DNA of 64,000 nucleotides, from assembly GCA_916613615.1 (NCBI GenBank), contig OU744721.1, positions 73,413,060 through 73,477,059 of the forward strand, written 5' to 3'. Shown in pieces: positions 1 to 11,800 of the stretch. The position numbers and the translations under genes are program-made. Each line of letters begins with the position of its first letter. Position 1 is the first letter of the stretch. The DNA is from Steromphala cineraria. Taxonomy: Eukaryota; Mollusca; Gastropoda; Trochida; Trochidae. Under the pieces are notes generated by a model. The model did not search any database. It was not told where the DNA came from and saw only the letters and a program-made list of their open reading frames with translations.

Positions 1-1495
1 TACACACAGAGTCCCTTTGCTGAACAGCGTCATCCCTTCGGAGACTCCTGTCCGGCTGCGGCCCCCCTCCTTCCTGGATGTTGAAGTTGGTTGCCGTCTT
101 TCTGAAGCTGCTTCCATGTATAGGAGGTTTTCTTCTTGGTTCGCGCTCAAATGAATTTCCAACACCAAACACAGGATCATCTAATTCATCTGCAACAGCC
201 TCGATAAAGCGAGCAAGGCTTTCTATTCCGGGATAATGTCCACTGTCTTTGCGATAACCAACCGCCGTTTTCCTCCATCTTGCTTGTACATGAACTGGCA
301 ACTTCTCCACTATTTTCCTCATGCGTACTTGATTGTCAATCTCACTAATCCGACCCATGGCAGTCAGTGACACAACACAACTGCGCACCGCATCAGCATA
401 CTTTCTCATCTCAGTACCATCATTGCCTCTAAGTGCGGGACCCTCCGTCACTTTGTCAATCCAGCTCTTCGAAATTACATATTCATCTCCAAACCTCTCA
501 TGAAGAAGTCTTCTTGCTCGACTGTAGCCAAGCTCTGGATCCATCACCACACAACAGTTGATAACCTCCAAGGCCTGTCCTGTGCAATACTGTAGTAATC
601 TGTTGAGTTTGGCACTGTTGCTTATAGATGAATTACCAACATTATTGTCGAAAGACCTCATAAAGTTCCAATAGGAAAGGGGATTACCATCAAAAGTGGG
701 AAGTTGAGTCTTTGGGAGTTGCATCAATTGCAACATCTCGAGCTGAAGGTTAACTGGATCCTGAGTTTTCATTTGAGCTGTCGGAATCCACTCTGATCTG
801 TTCGGGTCGAGACGGAAGTTGGTATGAAGAACAGGAATGGTAGAGTCGTGTCTCGGTGTAGGTCTAGTTCCTTGATATTGTTGAGTATAAACCATGGGCT
901 TAGTCTGGTTATCTTCGACTTCGAATCTTCGATTCTTGGCTGGTTCATCATTGTCCTTCAGCACCTTTTCTTCTGCTTCGGTTGCAGCTATTTCAACTTT
1001 CAAGTTCAGGGCCTCTTCTTGCATCTCAAGCTGTAATTGTTTCATTTTCAGTTCTTGTTTTTCTTTCAGAGCTTCTGACTTGACGAGTAAAGCAGCTTTC
1101 TTTGCTGCAACCTTTGACCTACTTGACCTATTGGATTGTCTACTGCATGTCTGACTAGTAGAGTCTTTGGCATGCACTTGGTCACATCGCCAAAACTCAA
1201 TGTCGTTCTTGAGAAGTCTCATCTTCTCTTGTACATCTTTAAGATAATTCTCCAAGTGTTCTAACTCTAGGGCATCTTGTATCTTACACTGGATTTCAGA
1301 AACTTTCTTGACTAACTTGTCATGAGTAGAACACAATGAGGACATTGCTTCATCTATCTCTTCAAATGTACTTCCTCTCGCTTGTAAATAATGTCTTATT
1401 CTATTTTCTGTTCTTGTGAAAGCTGACTGTAAAGCGGTTCTCTCACGCTTCAGTTGAGGAACATCCTTTTCTTCTTTCTCTTCTGATTCAGCCAT
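1..1495 (-). CDS. BEL/Pao retrotransposon Gag-like ORF, 3' end outside window (partial)
   Basis: A minus-strand frame opens at an ATG at 1495 (context AAGATGG) and stays open for 498 codons to the window edge. The N-terminal ~230 residues are highly charged and Lys/Glu/Gln-rich, with a predicted coiled-coil character. From about residue 255 comes a block typical of the DUF1759 (BEL/Pao Gag) family: LPTFDGNPLSYWNF, later RRLLHERFGDEYVISKSWID, then a region with KIVEKLPVHVQARW. DUF1759 membership is from recall of the family, not a search. Zinc knuckles, protease, RT and integrase would lie beyond position 1. No stop or frameshift is visible in this part, so the copy may be young. A 60-residue ORF at 769-951 is an out-of-frame shadow. 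Confidence 0.85.
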   Translation of the reverse strand, partial: MAESEEKEEKDVPQLKRERTALQSAFTRTENRIRHYLQARGSTFEEIDEAMSSLCSTHDKLVKKVSEIQCKIQDALELEHLENYLKDVQEKMRLLKNDIEFWRCDQVHAKDSTSQTCSRQSNRSSRSKVAAKKAALLVKSEALKEKQELKMKQLQLEMQEEALNLKVEIAATEAEEKVLKDNDEPAKNRRFEVEDNQTKPMVYTQQYQGTRPTPRHDSTIPVLHTNFRLDPNRSEWIPTAQMKTQDPVNLQLEMLQLMQLPKTQLPTFDGNPLSYWNFMRSFDNNVGNSSISNSAKLNRLLQYCTGQALEVINCCVVMDPELGYSRARRLLHERFGDEYVISKSWIDKVTEGPALRGNDGTEMRKYADAVRSCVVSLTAMGRISEIDNQVRMRKIVEKLPVHVQARWRKTAVGYRKDSGHYPGIESLARFIEAVADELDDPVFGVGNSFEREPRRKPPIHGSSFRKTATNFNIQEGGGPQPDRSLRRDDAVQQRDSVC

Positions 1496-1539
1496 CTTGA
1501 TATTATTTAATATAGTTCCTCAATTTTCTTGTACTTTAT

Positions 1540-2154
1540 GTAGCGGAAAAAATAATTAGCCTCTTATTGATTTTCTTTACTCAGTTTATTCCTGATCTTG
1601 GCTTGTTGTGAAATACTTGCTTCACAATTAAATACATCCATTTGTTTAACTTGCTTGATATTGTCCCTTAGGATTCAACAGGAAGTCAACAGGTACAAGC
1701 TGTACAAAGAAAAAAGGAGCTTGTTATAATTTAACCTGTCTAATAATAATGTTCTATCTCAAAAAACATATAAACCTTTACTTGTTACACTTTAGACTTG
1801 TTTACATTATTCAAATATGAAATAATTACAGAATATACAAAAAACAGATTTTTCCGGATTTTAAACCAGCAACACAACATGTGCTTTTGACAAAACCTCA
1901 AATTGACTCAAAATTCTTCATTTATCATAATGCAATTAAATTACAAATATTCTTGAGGATATATGGCAATGAAATATATGTACTTACAAAATTGTGCGGG
2001 GCTTTTTCCCTACATATTTGTTCAAACATTGAAAATCAATCACGCTACCGCAGCAGCGGAACTACATCGAAGTTTACTTTTTGACTGCGCCTCGAGCGCA
2101 GATGCGCTGCGCTAATAGCTTGTCAACCCGGATCACTAACCGGGACTGATCACA
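1540..2154 (-). repeat. Candidate 5' LTR and leader of the BEL/Pao element
   Basis: Upstream of the Gag-like ORF (higher coordinates, minus strand) the sequence begins TGTGATCAGTCCCGGTTAGT at 2154. This resembles the start of BEL-type LTRs: a short CCCGGTTAG/CCGGG hairpin, then a GC-rich hairpin with arms CTGCGC and GCGCAG near 2085-2101. A TATAA-like motif on the minus strand near 1725 and an AATAAA near 1595 could be the promoter and polyadenylation signal. The inner LTR boundary and the primer-binding site were not identified; 1540 is only a guess. The second LTR is outside the window, so no LTR-LTR comparison is possible. Confidence 0.4.
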
Positions 2155-5100
2155 AAAGTAGCACATTAAATATTTGAAACTATGAATTATGTTACAACAA
2201 GTGACACATCTGAAGCTGATGTCAGATCATTAAACAGAAGACTTTTTGATCACAGGACTGTATGGTTTGTTGTAATTGCTTGCAAACAAGACTTTTAGAA
2301 AGCTACAAGGGAAAAGTGACATTTTCTGATCATTAAATACAGCAGTTTTTCTCATTGTGTTCTTTTCAGAATTTTGTTTGAAATCATTTTTATAGGTTGA
2401 ATATTTTTTGTAATTACTTGAAGGAGAAGTTCTTGATTATTTCCCTGTATGGCTTGTTGAAGTTTTGTCTTACACAAAACAGAATACACAAACAGAAAAA
2501 AAAATAGATAAAGAAGTCAATTTTTTTTATCATTACATTCAGCTGCTCTTGTTATTTTCTTGTTTAGTCCAGAAAACTGTTTGCAAATAATAGCCTTTAG
2601 ACTGAAAAGGTTAGATTTTTATAGGTTACATTGTTTCAATCTGATCAATTGCTGTAACAGTTCTTTGTAAGGCTTTGTTTAAGTGTTGTAGGCATTAAAA
2701 ACGTTAAGAGAAAACTGGCAACCTTTTAACAGGTTAAACTGTGAAGTAGAATCAATAAATAAAGGTTTCTTTATAATTTCCATGTGAGGCTTTGTTGTAA
2801 ATAAAGACATTCAAGATGATCAAAGGCACAAAGGTTAACAATGCATTGGTTAATTTGTTCGATTTCAAGGTTCCTTAGAAGGCTTTCTCGAAAACACTCA
2901 GTGCCATAAATTTGAAATAATGGTGACTATAATGAAATTGTGTGTAAAACAGTTCTTGTTAAAGACATTCTGTCCAAACCTCCCTCAACAACATATCAGT
3001 TATTAGCTTTTTAATATTTATTTTGAGCATATTTATATTTTCAACAATAGTTCCAAACAGAAATTTTCAGAAAAAAATGTAGCCATGTGTTATAAGAAAT
3101 TCACTTATTTACATTCTGAAATGTATATTTTTCACATTTTTTCTTCAAAGAGGTTCTTTATTCCATTTTCAAAAATAAATTCAATAAATCATCCTCATCT
3201 TTATTGCCCCCATTATTCTCAAGAAGCAACCTCAACACAAAAACACTAACATAACTCTACATGATAAATGACGGAAAAGTTAAACTCGCTGCTTAAGTAC
3301 TTATTATAGAATTAGCTTTGAAAAGCATAGGCAAGAGGTATGTACAATAAGCAAATTCTTGACATTCCACCTGTTTGTACATCTACCTCAAGTGCTGAGG
3401 CTACCCCCGAATACTCCGAAACGAGGTGCAAGGGGCGACATGTGACACTACTTAACTGTACTCCAACACTGAAGAGCGGGTAGTGACGATAGATACAAAC
3501 ATAGGGTGGGGCAGAAAGCATAAAGCAAACACTAATAGCATGTAATTTACTCATCCTCCTCCTCCTATAAAAGCTTTATGGGCTGCTAATCACAGGGTAT
3601 ATGGTAGATACGGTTAAGTAATTTGTTTGGATTACAATTTGATGTGATACAGGCTGTAATGGGTTCCATAGGGTGAGAGAGATAAATGCTTATACTGTGG
3701 TACAACTCGCGAACTGGACACGCATCTCGGTACATATATCAACTCTTGGGAAAGGAAACCAGTCAAGTATGTCCTGGTCACACCTGCATCCTAAGAAAAA
3801 CTCCTGAGCAAGTCTATAAGAAGATTGCACAGTTTCCACAGTCTCCTGTTCATTATAGTTAATATTTTTCAAATTTGAACACATTTTCATTTCAGAGGCC
3901 AATTGTTGGACTACGAAAACCTGTCAAAAATGTCTGGTCACACCTGCTGGACACTCCACCACTCACCTGTAACGAGATTCTTCAATATTTCATAATTTGA
4001 TCATCTGTTAATCTAGCCACCTGGACGGATTATAGCACCTTCTGTGTAACCCTATTTATGATTGAAATACTCAAGGGACGTATGAAACTTTCCACACTTT
4101 TTAATGAATAGTTGATTGACGTTTGATTGTTTCAAAACAATACCTGTTGAATAATGAAGATACAGATTAGCTCTACAGAAAGACTTTCAATATCAAGCCT
4201 TGAGTTTATGATCACAACCCCTTTTTAATTAATTGCAATTATTACCTATCATTACTTATGAAAAAATACCATTAACAAAGTTTATAGAACAGTCCTTCCA
4301 AGATGGCTCATTAACACAAAGAGCATACAAAATCTAAATGATGTAAATGATTATTCATATAATTCACAACATTTATCAGAAACATCTCATCAAACATCAT
4401 GTAAATCATGTGTTATTGATGGAATCAAAACAATGATCAAACAAGCACAAATAATTGCAATAAACAATAATCATTTGTCCACCCAGCAAGTAATCTGTGA
4501 TGTTGAGGGGAAGCATTATGCCAGGATTGTTTATCTTGTCAGCAGTTTGTACACAATTCCATAAAAAATGTATACCTCATCAGAGTTTGTTTGTGAGAGC
4601 GAAGCTAGCGGACAGCGTGTATAATTGATGTTTTGTGATATGCTGGACGGACACGCTGAGCCCCAAGCTTCATAAGGAAGATTTGTAATTAGGACGAGCT
4701 TAATAAAACACATCTCTATTAATGTTGATAGCTTGCGGCCGAAACCCTCTGTGAACATCAGCGCAAAACAGCACATGTCCAAACTGCTGGTGGGCGAATA
4801 CCTCTAATAGAGCATAAAGCCTGGAGGATGAAGCATACATAATGACCAGAGTTAAGCCAGGGAGTAGTGTATCTAATAGGAGTACATTATTCACCAACAC
4901 GGAGGAAAGTAATGTTTTAGAAATCCCTCGCAGTCCAGTCATTGTCCGGCACAAACTGACCCACGCTCATTAAGTCTGGCCACTCGGACCTCATTAAGGG
5001 AGACATATGAGCATCGTATCTTTTATCAGTGCTTAGTGGATCTCCTGTAGGATTAATGTCCACTTCCATACACGCTGTAAACCATCTACAAAATTGCTGC

Positions 5101-7108
5101 CACTATATCGATAATTTCCATATTTAATCACTGTAGAGATGATTTATCTCTCCGTTGATGTCTTCGTATCCAAATAACCCAGTAAATCTTAATCCAATAG
5201 GTCACTGCACAGCTTAAGCCTCTAGTTTCTGTGTACAATGGCTACAAAAAGCCAGTCCATTTGGTAATTATCAGGATGAAAGCTGTGTCTAGCAGAGAAT
5301 GATGAATAAAACTTCATAATATGTCTAGTGAGATGAAAATGGGTAAATGGGATCAATTATGAGGGAAAACACCTGCATGCTGTAAAAACATTTCAAGATT
5401 GTAAACTGTGAATATGAAACACATGGGTGATGCATCAAACAAGTTATCAAAAGTTTTCATGTCAAATTACCCTCTGAAAATAAATCAGACAGTTTAATAA
5501 TGGTGCTTAGCACATGCAGATGGTAAAAGCAGTTATCATTTTGTAAAGGAAAATTACACAACAAACTTTCAAATTAGCCATAATAGTCATTGCAATTTCA
5601 TTCATCAATTCAATTAATATATTAATTGGTCTGGGTGTGCCAGAAAGAACTTCTTTGAATTGATAGTTTTTAAAATATTTAGCATTCAAATATCAAAATA
5701 CATTTCAAACTTACATAATTTGGTGGAGCTTTGAAAATTTTGTCCTACAATAATTATTTTATAGAAACTATAAATGTATTAAACATGAATTACATTAAAA
5801 AAAAATTTAATCATGATTTAAACATGGATGATAATCAAGCATAGCAAAGATCTAGTGAACCTTATCCTACATTACTTGATTAAAGCTATACCTACTTATC
5901 TTATCACATCACATTGATTGACATATTTGTGAAACAGAAATGTTTTCAGTGCCTACATGTACTTTAGTATATCATAGACCATAATTCCTTACAATTTCAA
6001 ATATTGATGGACTGTCAGCCAGTAAAAGGATAACAAAGACTATCTCTCCTTGCAATAAAGTCTTTGTAATCCGTTTTATTGTATGAAATTTACTCTAAAA
6101 TTAATCAGTTATGGGTAGCTAGGCAACAAATTATATATCAGAGGAAAAGTGTAATGCGGAGGTAAAATGATGAATATTTTACAAGCTTATTGTCACAGCG
6201 GAGACAGCATGGTGATAAGATTCCTGGAACTCTTAAAGAAACAATTATCAGAGTAATAAATACTGGCAGTCTCTTTATATTATTATCGTTCCTCATATTG
6301 CAGGGATAATGGTAGCATTGGGATGTTTGTCATACTTGTCCAACTTAAGATTCTCACAGGTTGAACAAATTGGATCTAAATGTACTATGTAGATTGGCTG
6401 TTTTAGATCGTGTATCACTTAAAAACAACCAAATTTCCTGGATAACAACTGTTCTTTGTGAAAATCTGCCCTCATTGTATTAAAAAATACCATGCTGTTC
6501 TTATATCTGCCACTCTGAAATGTCCTTGGAAAAGTTGAATCTCACTACACTTAGTTTTGATAACAGTGACAAAATAGGTATCTTCGAAAAAAAAGAAAAA
6601 AGAAGACCTTTATGTATTGGATATTGAATAGAATTATTGTTCTTGTTAAATTTTGAGCATTCTAGATGCTGATGTTACAGACAATAAGAATCTTTTTTGA
6701 CATGGAACTTCTTTATGCTGGTAAATATTAGGAACACATTCTAATGTAGTTTTAATTACACATATGAATCTATGTCCATGCATAAAATATGCTGTTGTAG
6801 AATAAAGGTGGTTTATAGGAATGAAGAATTGAGACTGTTAAAAGGGTAACCTTCAACAACTTTCTTTGAGAGGCATTTAGAAGCTGGTTGATGAAGAAGA
6901 ACATTGAAACTTGCATTACATACAATAAAGAAGTTGACTATCCATAAGAACTTGTTCTTCAACCTTCAAGTTATTCAAGTTGGCGTAATATTGTTTCATG
7001 AATTGTTATACTAAGGTAGTTGAGAATGTAATATAATGCATCCTGTGAAGATCAACATGGAGTGTTTAAGGGGAAAAAGACAGTTGAGAGCAATAAAAAG
7101 ATAATGTA
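2155..7108. other. Intergenic AT-rich DNA, no gene seen
   Basis: Only short ORFs without family signatures occur here. Mildly GC-richer patches (about 3.3-4.0 kb and 4.6-5.2 kb) contain no exon-like open frame with splice signals that I can defend. The patch at 4.9-5.1 kb has several CTCATTAAG/TAAT motifs and could be regulatory, which is inference only. Confidence 0.6.
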
Positions 7109-7306
7109 TACCGTATTCGTCCTAATAAGAGCCCCCTATTACAAATTTCCATATAACAGAGCGTTCAGAATCCAGACAAGTGCTAGTTTCACTTGTCTAT
7201 AACGTATTCCTAATAAGCGCCCCCCCTTTCTTGGGTATCCTAATAAGCGCCCCCTTGGTTTTTTTTAAGCTAAGCGCCCGGGGCGCTTAATAGGACGAAT
7301 ACGGTA
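7109..7306. mobile_element. Short TIR element (MITE) with TA target duplication
   Basis: The ends are inverted copies of one another: TACCGTATTCGTCCTA at 7109 and TAGGACGAATACGGTA ending at 7306. If the element proper is CCGT...ACGG (7111-7304), it is flanked by TA on both sides, the target duplication of the Tc1/mariner superfamily. The interior is a set of imperfect copies of an AATAAGCGCCCCC motif in both orientations, so most of the element can fold back. It has no coding capacity and is non-autonomous. Confidence 0.75.
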
Positions 7307-8232
7307 GGTTATTGGCTATGTTAATATGAAGACAATTATTACGTTAATAGTATTGTTTTTTGTCTGACCTGGACAAAGTGAACATATCAACCATAAGTGA
7401 TTCCATACAAATCTGATTTCAAAATAAGTTTCAGGCCACATCAAAACTATAACTCATAAAACTTGTTCTTTCATTACTTAACAGCCATTCTTATGACTGT
7501 GCTTATTTCTTTTACAAAAATAATTTTTTCAAGTCATCCTTGAATAATTTAGTAACTAATGCTATCTATCATGTCAAACTTTCCATAAGATGAACAAGAT
7601 GGCCTTTATAAGTGTTGATATATCTCAAAATCGTTTCGCAATATTGAGTTACAATTGCCTGACTAAATTAAGAACTGATATCAATTTCGTAAAGCCTCTG
7701 ACATTTTATATCGAACATTGAATTGTCTGTATATTTTTCTGTGCTAAATGATAATAGATACTAGACAACCTCAGAGTATTGACATTTAAGTCTAATAGTG
7801 CGAAAAAACATTAATCATCCATATAATATATAACAGATAACTACGTATATTGGATCTGTCTCAAATTAATCAAGAATTCTTTCACTCTCTTACAACTAAA
7901 CATAGAACAAAACTAATGAAACTATTTTTCATTTTTCTAGACCACTGCCTTTAATACTTAAGAAACATATTCTTCATTACCCCCAGGGATCAACTATGAT
8001 CAAAACTTCTACAAAAAAATGCTTTTACATTTTTTCATCCAAAAGTTTTGCAGACAATTCCTAAGGGTGTAATGTAAAGGTGGGCTGATTGCCAAGTAAC
8101 TGCCCAGATATAGGTGGCGTTACTAGTTAGTCTGATTATACATGTGCCGGGGGGAAGTCAATTGTCTGAGGCGTTACGTACAGATTAAACAATGAGTGCA
8201 GGTGACAAATTAGGAGCTTCTCACCATCACAG
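7307..8232. other. Intergenic, nothing recognised
   Basis: AT-rich sequence without a supportable gene, RNA or repeat. Confidence 0.5.
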
Positions 8233-8860
8233 ACTGATTACACAACTTATCATTAGTGTGATGTCTACATCAGGGTGCTGGATTGGATTGGGTTTACATT
8301 TGCTTAGGATTTAGTTTTGGATATATTCAGTCTGACCATTGTGTGTCATATGTTTTTCTTCGATACTGAATTTATCAATTGTCAATAGAGACTGATTGCA
8401 GAAATAATATAGTGGTGTCAACATTTGGGCTGCTGTTGGGGATTGGGTCATCATTTTCTTTGAAGTTGGGTTTGGATATATTCAGTCGGACCATCGATGT
8501 GTCATATGTTTTTCTTACATATTCTATATATCATTTGTCAACACAAACTGATTACACAATTTATCATTAGTATTATGTCTACATTGGGATGCTGGATAGG
8601 ATGAGGTTATCATTCTCTTAGAATTTGGGTTTTGATATATTTAGTATGTCCATCAATGTGTCATATGTTTTTCTTCGATATTGTATTTATCATTTGTCAA
8701 CACCGACTTATTACACAAGTTATTATTAGTGTATGTCTACATCTGGGCTGCTGTAAAGGATTGAGACTTTATTCATTCAGAAGGTTTGAGGAGTTGTTTG
8801 GATAGAATTATTCTCACCTTCTATGTGTCATCTGATTTTCTATATACTGTATATGTCATA
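8233..8860. repeat. Degenerate ~157 bp tandem repeat, about four copies
   Basis: The marker ACTGATTACACAA (or a variant) recurs at 8233, 8391, 8547 and 8706, giving periods of 158, 156 and 159 bp. Each unit also carries a TGTCTACAT-GGGCTGCTG-type segment, GGATATATTCAGT-like and GTGTCATATGTTTTTCTT segments in the same order. The copies differ by many substitutions and small indels, and the fourth decays after about 8850. The short ORFs in the array are by-products of the repeat. Confidence 0.8.
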
Positions 8861-11800
8861 CATATATCATATCTTAAGATGATACCAAATAATTGTGGAC
8901 AAAGGATCTGCAATAACCATACAAACCCATACAAACATCATTACTCCATCATCAGTCTACCATTTTTTATCTAGCTCAGGTAGTGCTTAAACTATCACGA
9001 AAAAGGAATTCATTGCCAAAGATTTGAATTGGTAATTCAATATGAGCAATCTGAATCAAACTGTTAGTTGCCTTATGATTTATTTTACTTGAATTAGTAA
9101 ACTGAGATAGTGATGCTTGGTTCATCTTAATGGGACAAAATACACTTATGAGGATTAGGGTTTCAGTTTGTCAGAATATCTTGATTAACTTTTAATTAAG
9201 ATTCAACAATAAATATAATGTCAGGATAGCTATGCAGATTTATCATCACAATAATAATGACTGTACTCATCATCACAAAATACAACTATTACATATTAGA
9301 TGTAAACAAGGCTTATGGTTATGGAAAAGTAAAAGATCAAAATGGGCAACATATTGAATCAAGAATAATCAATAAAATCAGTTATTAATATATCAAGCAA
9401 CATTATGAAGAGTAAATAATTATTCAAAGGTTTCATTAGGATAAAACTGAACAGTACTGAACATTTAATAGAACAAGACCAGTCTTCAACATTTCAGTAA
9501 AATATACCATATTTTCTTAGAAGTAAAATAAGTAAACTTTAAAAAAAACCTGTTTTAACAAGTTCACATACACTTTTGTGATGAACCTCTGACTACTGTC
9601 CTAATGTGCACACTTATCAATTGCTAATCAGATAATTTACATTCTTCATCATCACATTCCATTTCCCATGGACAATTTCACAAAGTGATGACAAGACTCC
9701 AATCAGTGTAACTATCTATAAGGTCATCATAACACTCCATAATAGCAGACGGAGGTCACAGGTCAACACAAAATGATCTGCATGAACTAGGAAGTGATAG
9801 CAGGGGTCACGGTCATGGCCTTAATGTAAGGTCAGGTCTCAAGGTTGATTGCATGGAAATGAGGCTAATAATTATGGTTATGATTAGTGCCAGCTCATCA
9901 CATTCACCAGACGAGATTTGATTATTCACATGAATCACATCAAAGAATAATCATCCGCGCTTGGTAATTGAACTTGAAAATTGCATTGGATTTAACATAA
10001 CAGGAGTGTTTGATTCGGGACTTTGGAGTATTCAGAAGAAAGTTTGTAAGAAAAGATGTAGCATGGAAATAAAGTATACTTGAAATTTGTTTTTGCTGTC
10101 ATTCTTTATTGCAGGGAAAGATCGTATGGAGATCTTTTTTCGTAAAAAAGGCGAATCAGCGACCTTGTCAGACCACTCAGGAATGTCAGAATAATTCAAA
10201 TCTGATTAATTGTCTATGGTAAACAATATTTGGATACTCTTAATATCTTTACATCACAAGAAAAGATTATGCAGCCTTGTCAAGTTTGTTCCTCCAAAGG
10301 ACTGTTTCTGTTTATGATCAACACTGCATGTTTTTTCATCTTTTCATACCTAAGTCAAAATATTGGTCAACGACTTCAATGCCCATCAACAAAGAGATGA
10401 AATGAACATTCAATTACGTTGATATAACAAAGCAGACGTAATCTAATCAAATTATCTGCCCAACATAGCGGACTGTCAAACAACATGCATGAACATGAAT
10501 ATCTTTGAGGAAGGACTTCAAAAGCATATGGTCAACTACAAGATCAAGAGAAGAAGGTAATGTGATTTCACTTGAGCAGTCAACGAATCTATCTTTCTCA
10601 TCACAACCCCTTCAAAGGACTCTAACATCTTGACCAAGAATATTTGCTTGACCTCAGAATTTTCCACCAATCTTAACATGAATATCAGCCTGATGACCAA
10701 TGTCCATAAGAGAAATTCTGCCCATTGGAGCAATCTTGTCCATTTGAGCGATTTTGTCCATCGCAATGATTCTGTCCAGCAGACCAACGGTCACATCTTG
10801 ACCACCATGTCTGCTTCCAGAAGGTTGCCAGGAGGCTTGTTCATCTGGCCTCCGTGATGACAGCTTCAGAATTGCGCAGGAGAAACCTCAAGTGTCGTGA
10901 CAATGGGCACTAAGTGGGGGAAGATCCTAACTGAATTAGCTGTCTGTGGAGGTAATCACCTCTTGGATATGACGGCTGCCATCCATCCTTCCTCGGGGAT
11001 GATTGCTCCGAAGAAATATGAGTGAGATTACAGCGCAAGTGGATGTCCCTGCTAAATGTGGCCAATCCCTCACATCAATATCCCTCTCCCATCACCAACA
11101 ACCAGCCATCATCTGCCCAATTAGTCTTACTTATACCTAGATAAAAATATCAATAGTTTTTGGGTAGGACCTGTTCCCACTGGAAATTAGCCCAACAATT
11201 TTCTTCCATTTGGCTAATCATCCCCTGAATGGAGATGAAGGTACGAGGTTGGACACATTTCTGCTGTAAATATGAAGGTTCTTTGCTGTTATTGATCAGG
11301 AGTTGAGATAAGAAATGAAAACACTCGCCCCACTAATTGGGGATAATTGTGTAGGAGCATTATGAGCATGTAGAGGCTTGGCAGGAGTGTGACATCCCTG
11401 TACAGGCTAGCGGGGCTGAACCTCTCTCCTGGATCAACTTCCCATCAATACTCTTACTACTTTCACTCTTCACAAGACATTTTGCAAAGAGCATAAATAG
11501 AATCATCACATTTTTAAAGTTGTTACAGCAAATTTGAGATAATCAAATGGTTTTTTTAGGTGTCACTGATTGAAACTTGAAATTTACGTTCTTTCAAGTT
11601 GTGAAGAAATAACCAATTCATGCTTTATACTGTGTCTTGCCAAAAACTTACACTCTGTTTTTTGTTGTTGGTAAATTTGCTTTAGTGCACCAGACATGCA
11701 TCTTATACTCTATGTGGGGAAGTGTGAAATACTCTTGAAGTACTGGTAAGTAAATTATCATACTCATGTATGAAATATATATACTTAGTACAAATTATAG

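Noticed and set aside
769..1154. Overlapping ORFs on both strands at the left end
   Set aside because: They are out-of-frame shadows of the minus-strand BEL/Pao Gag frame, which is open across the window edge.
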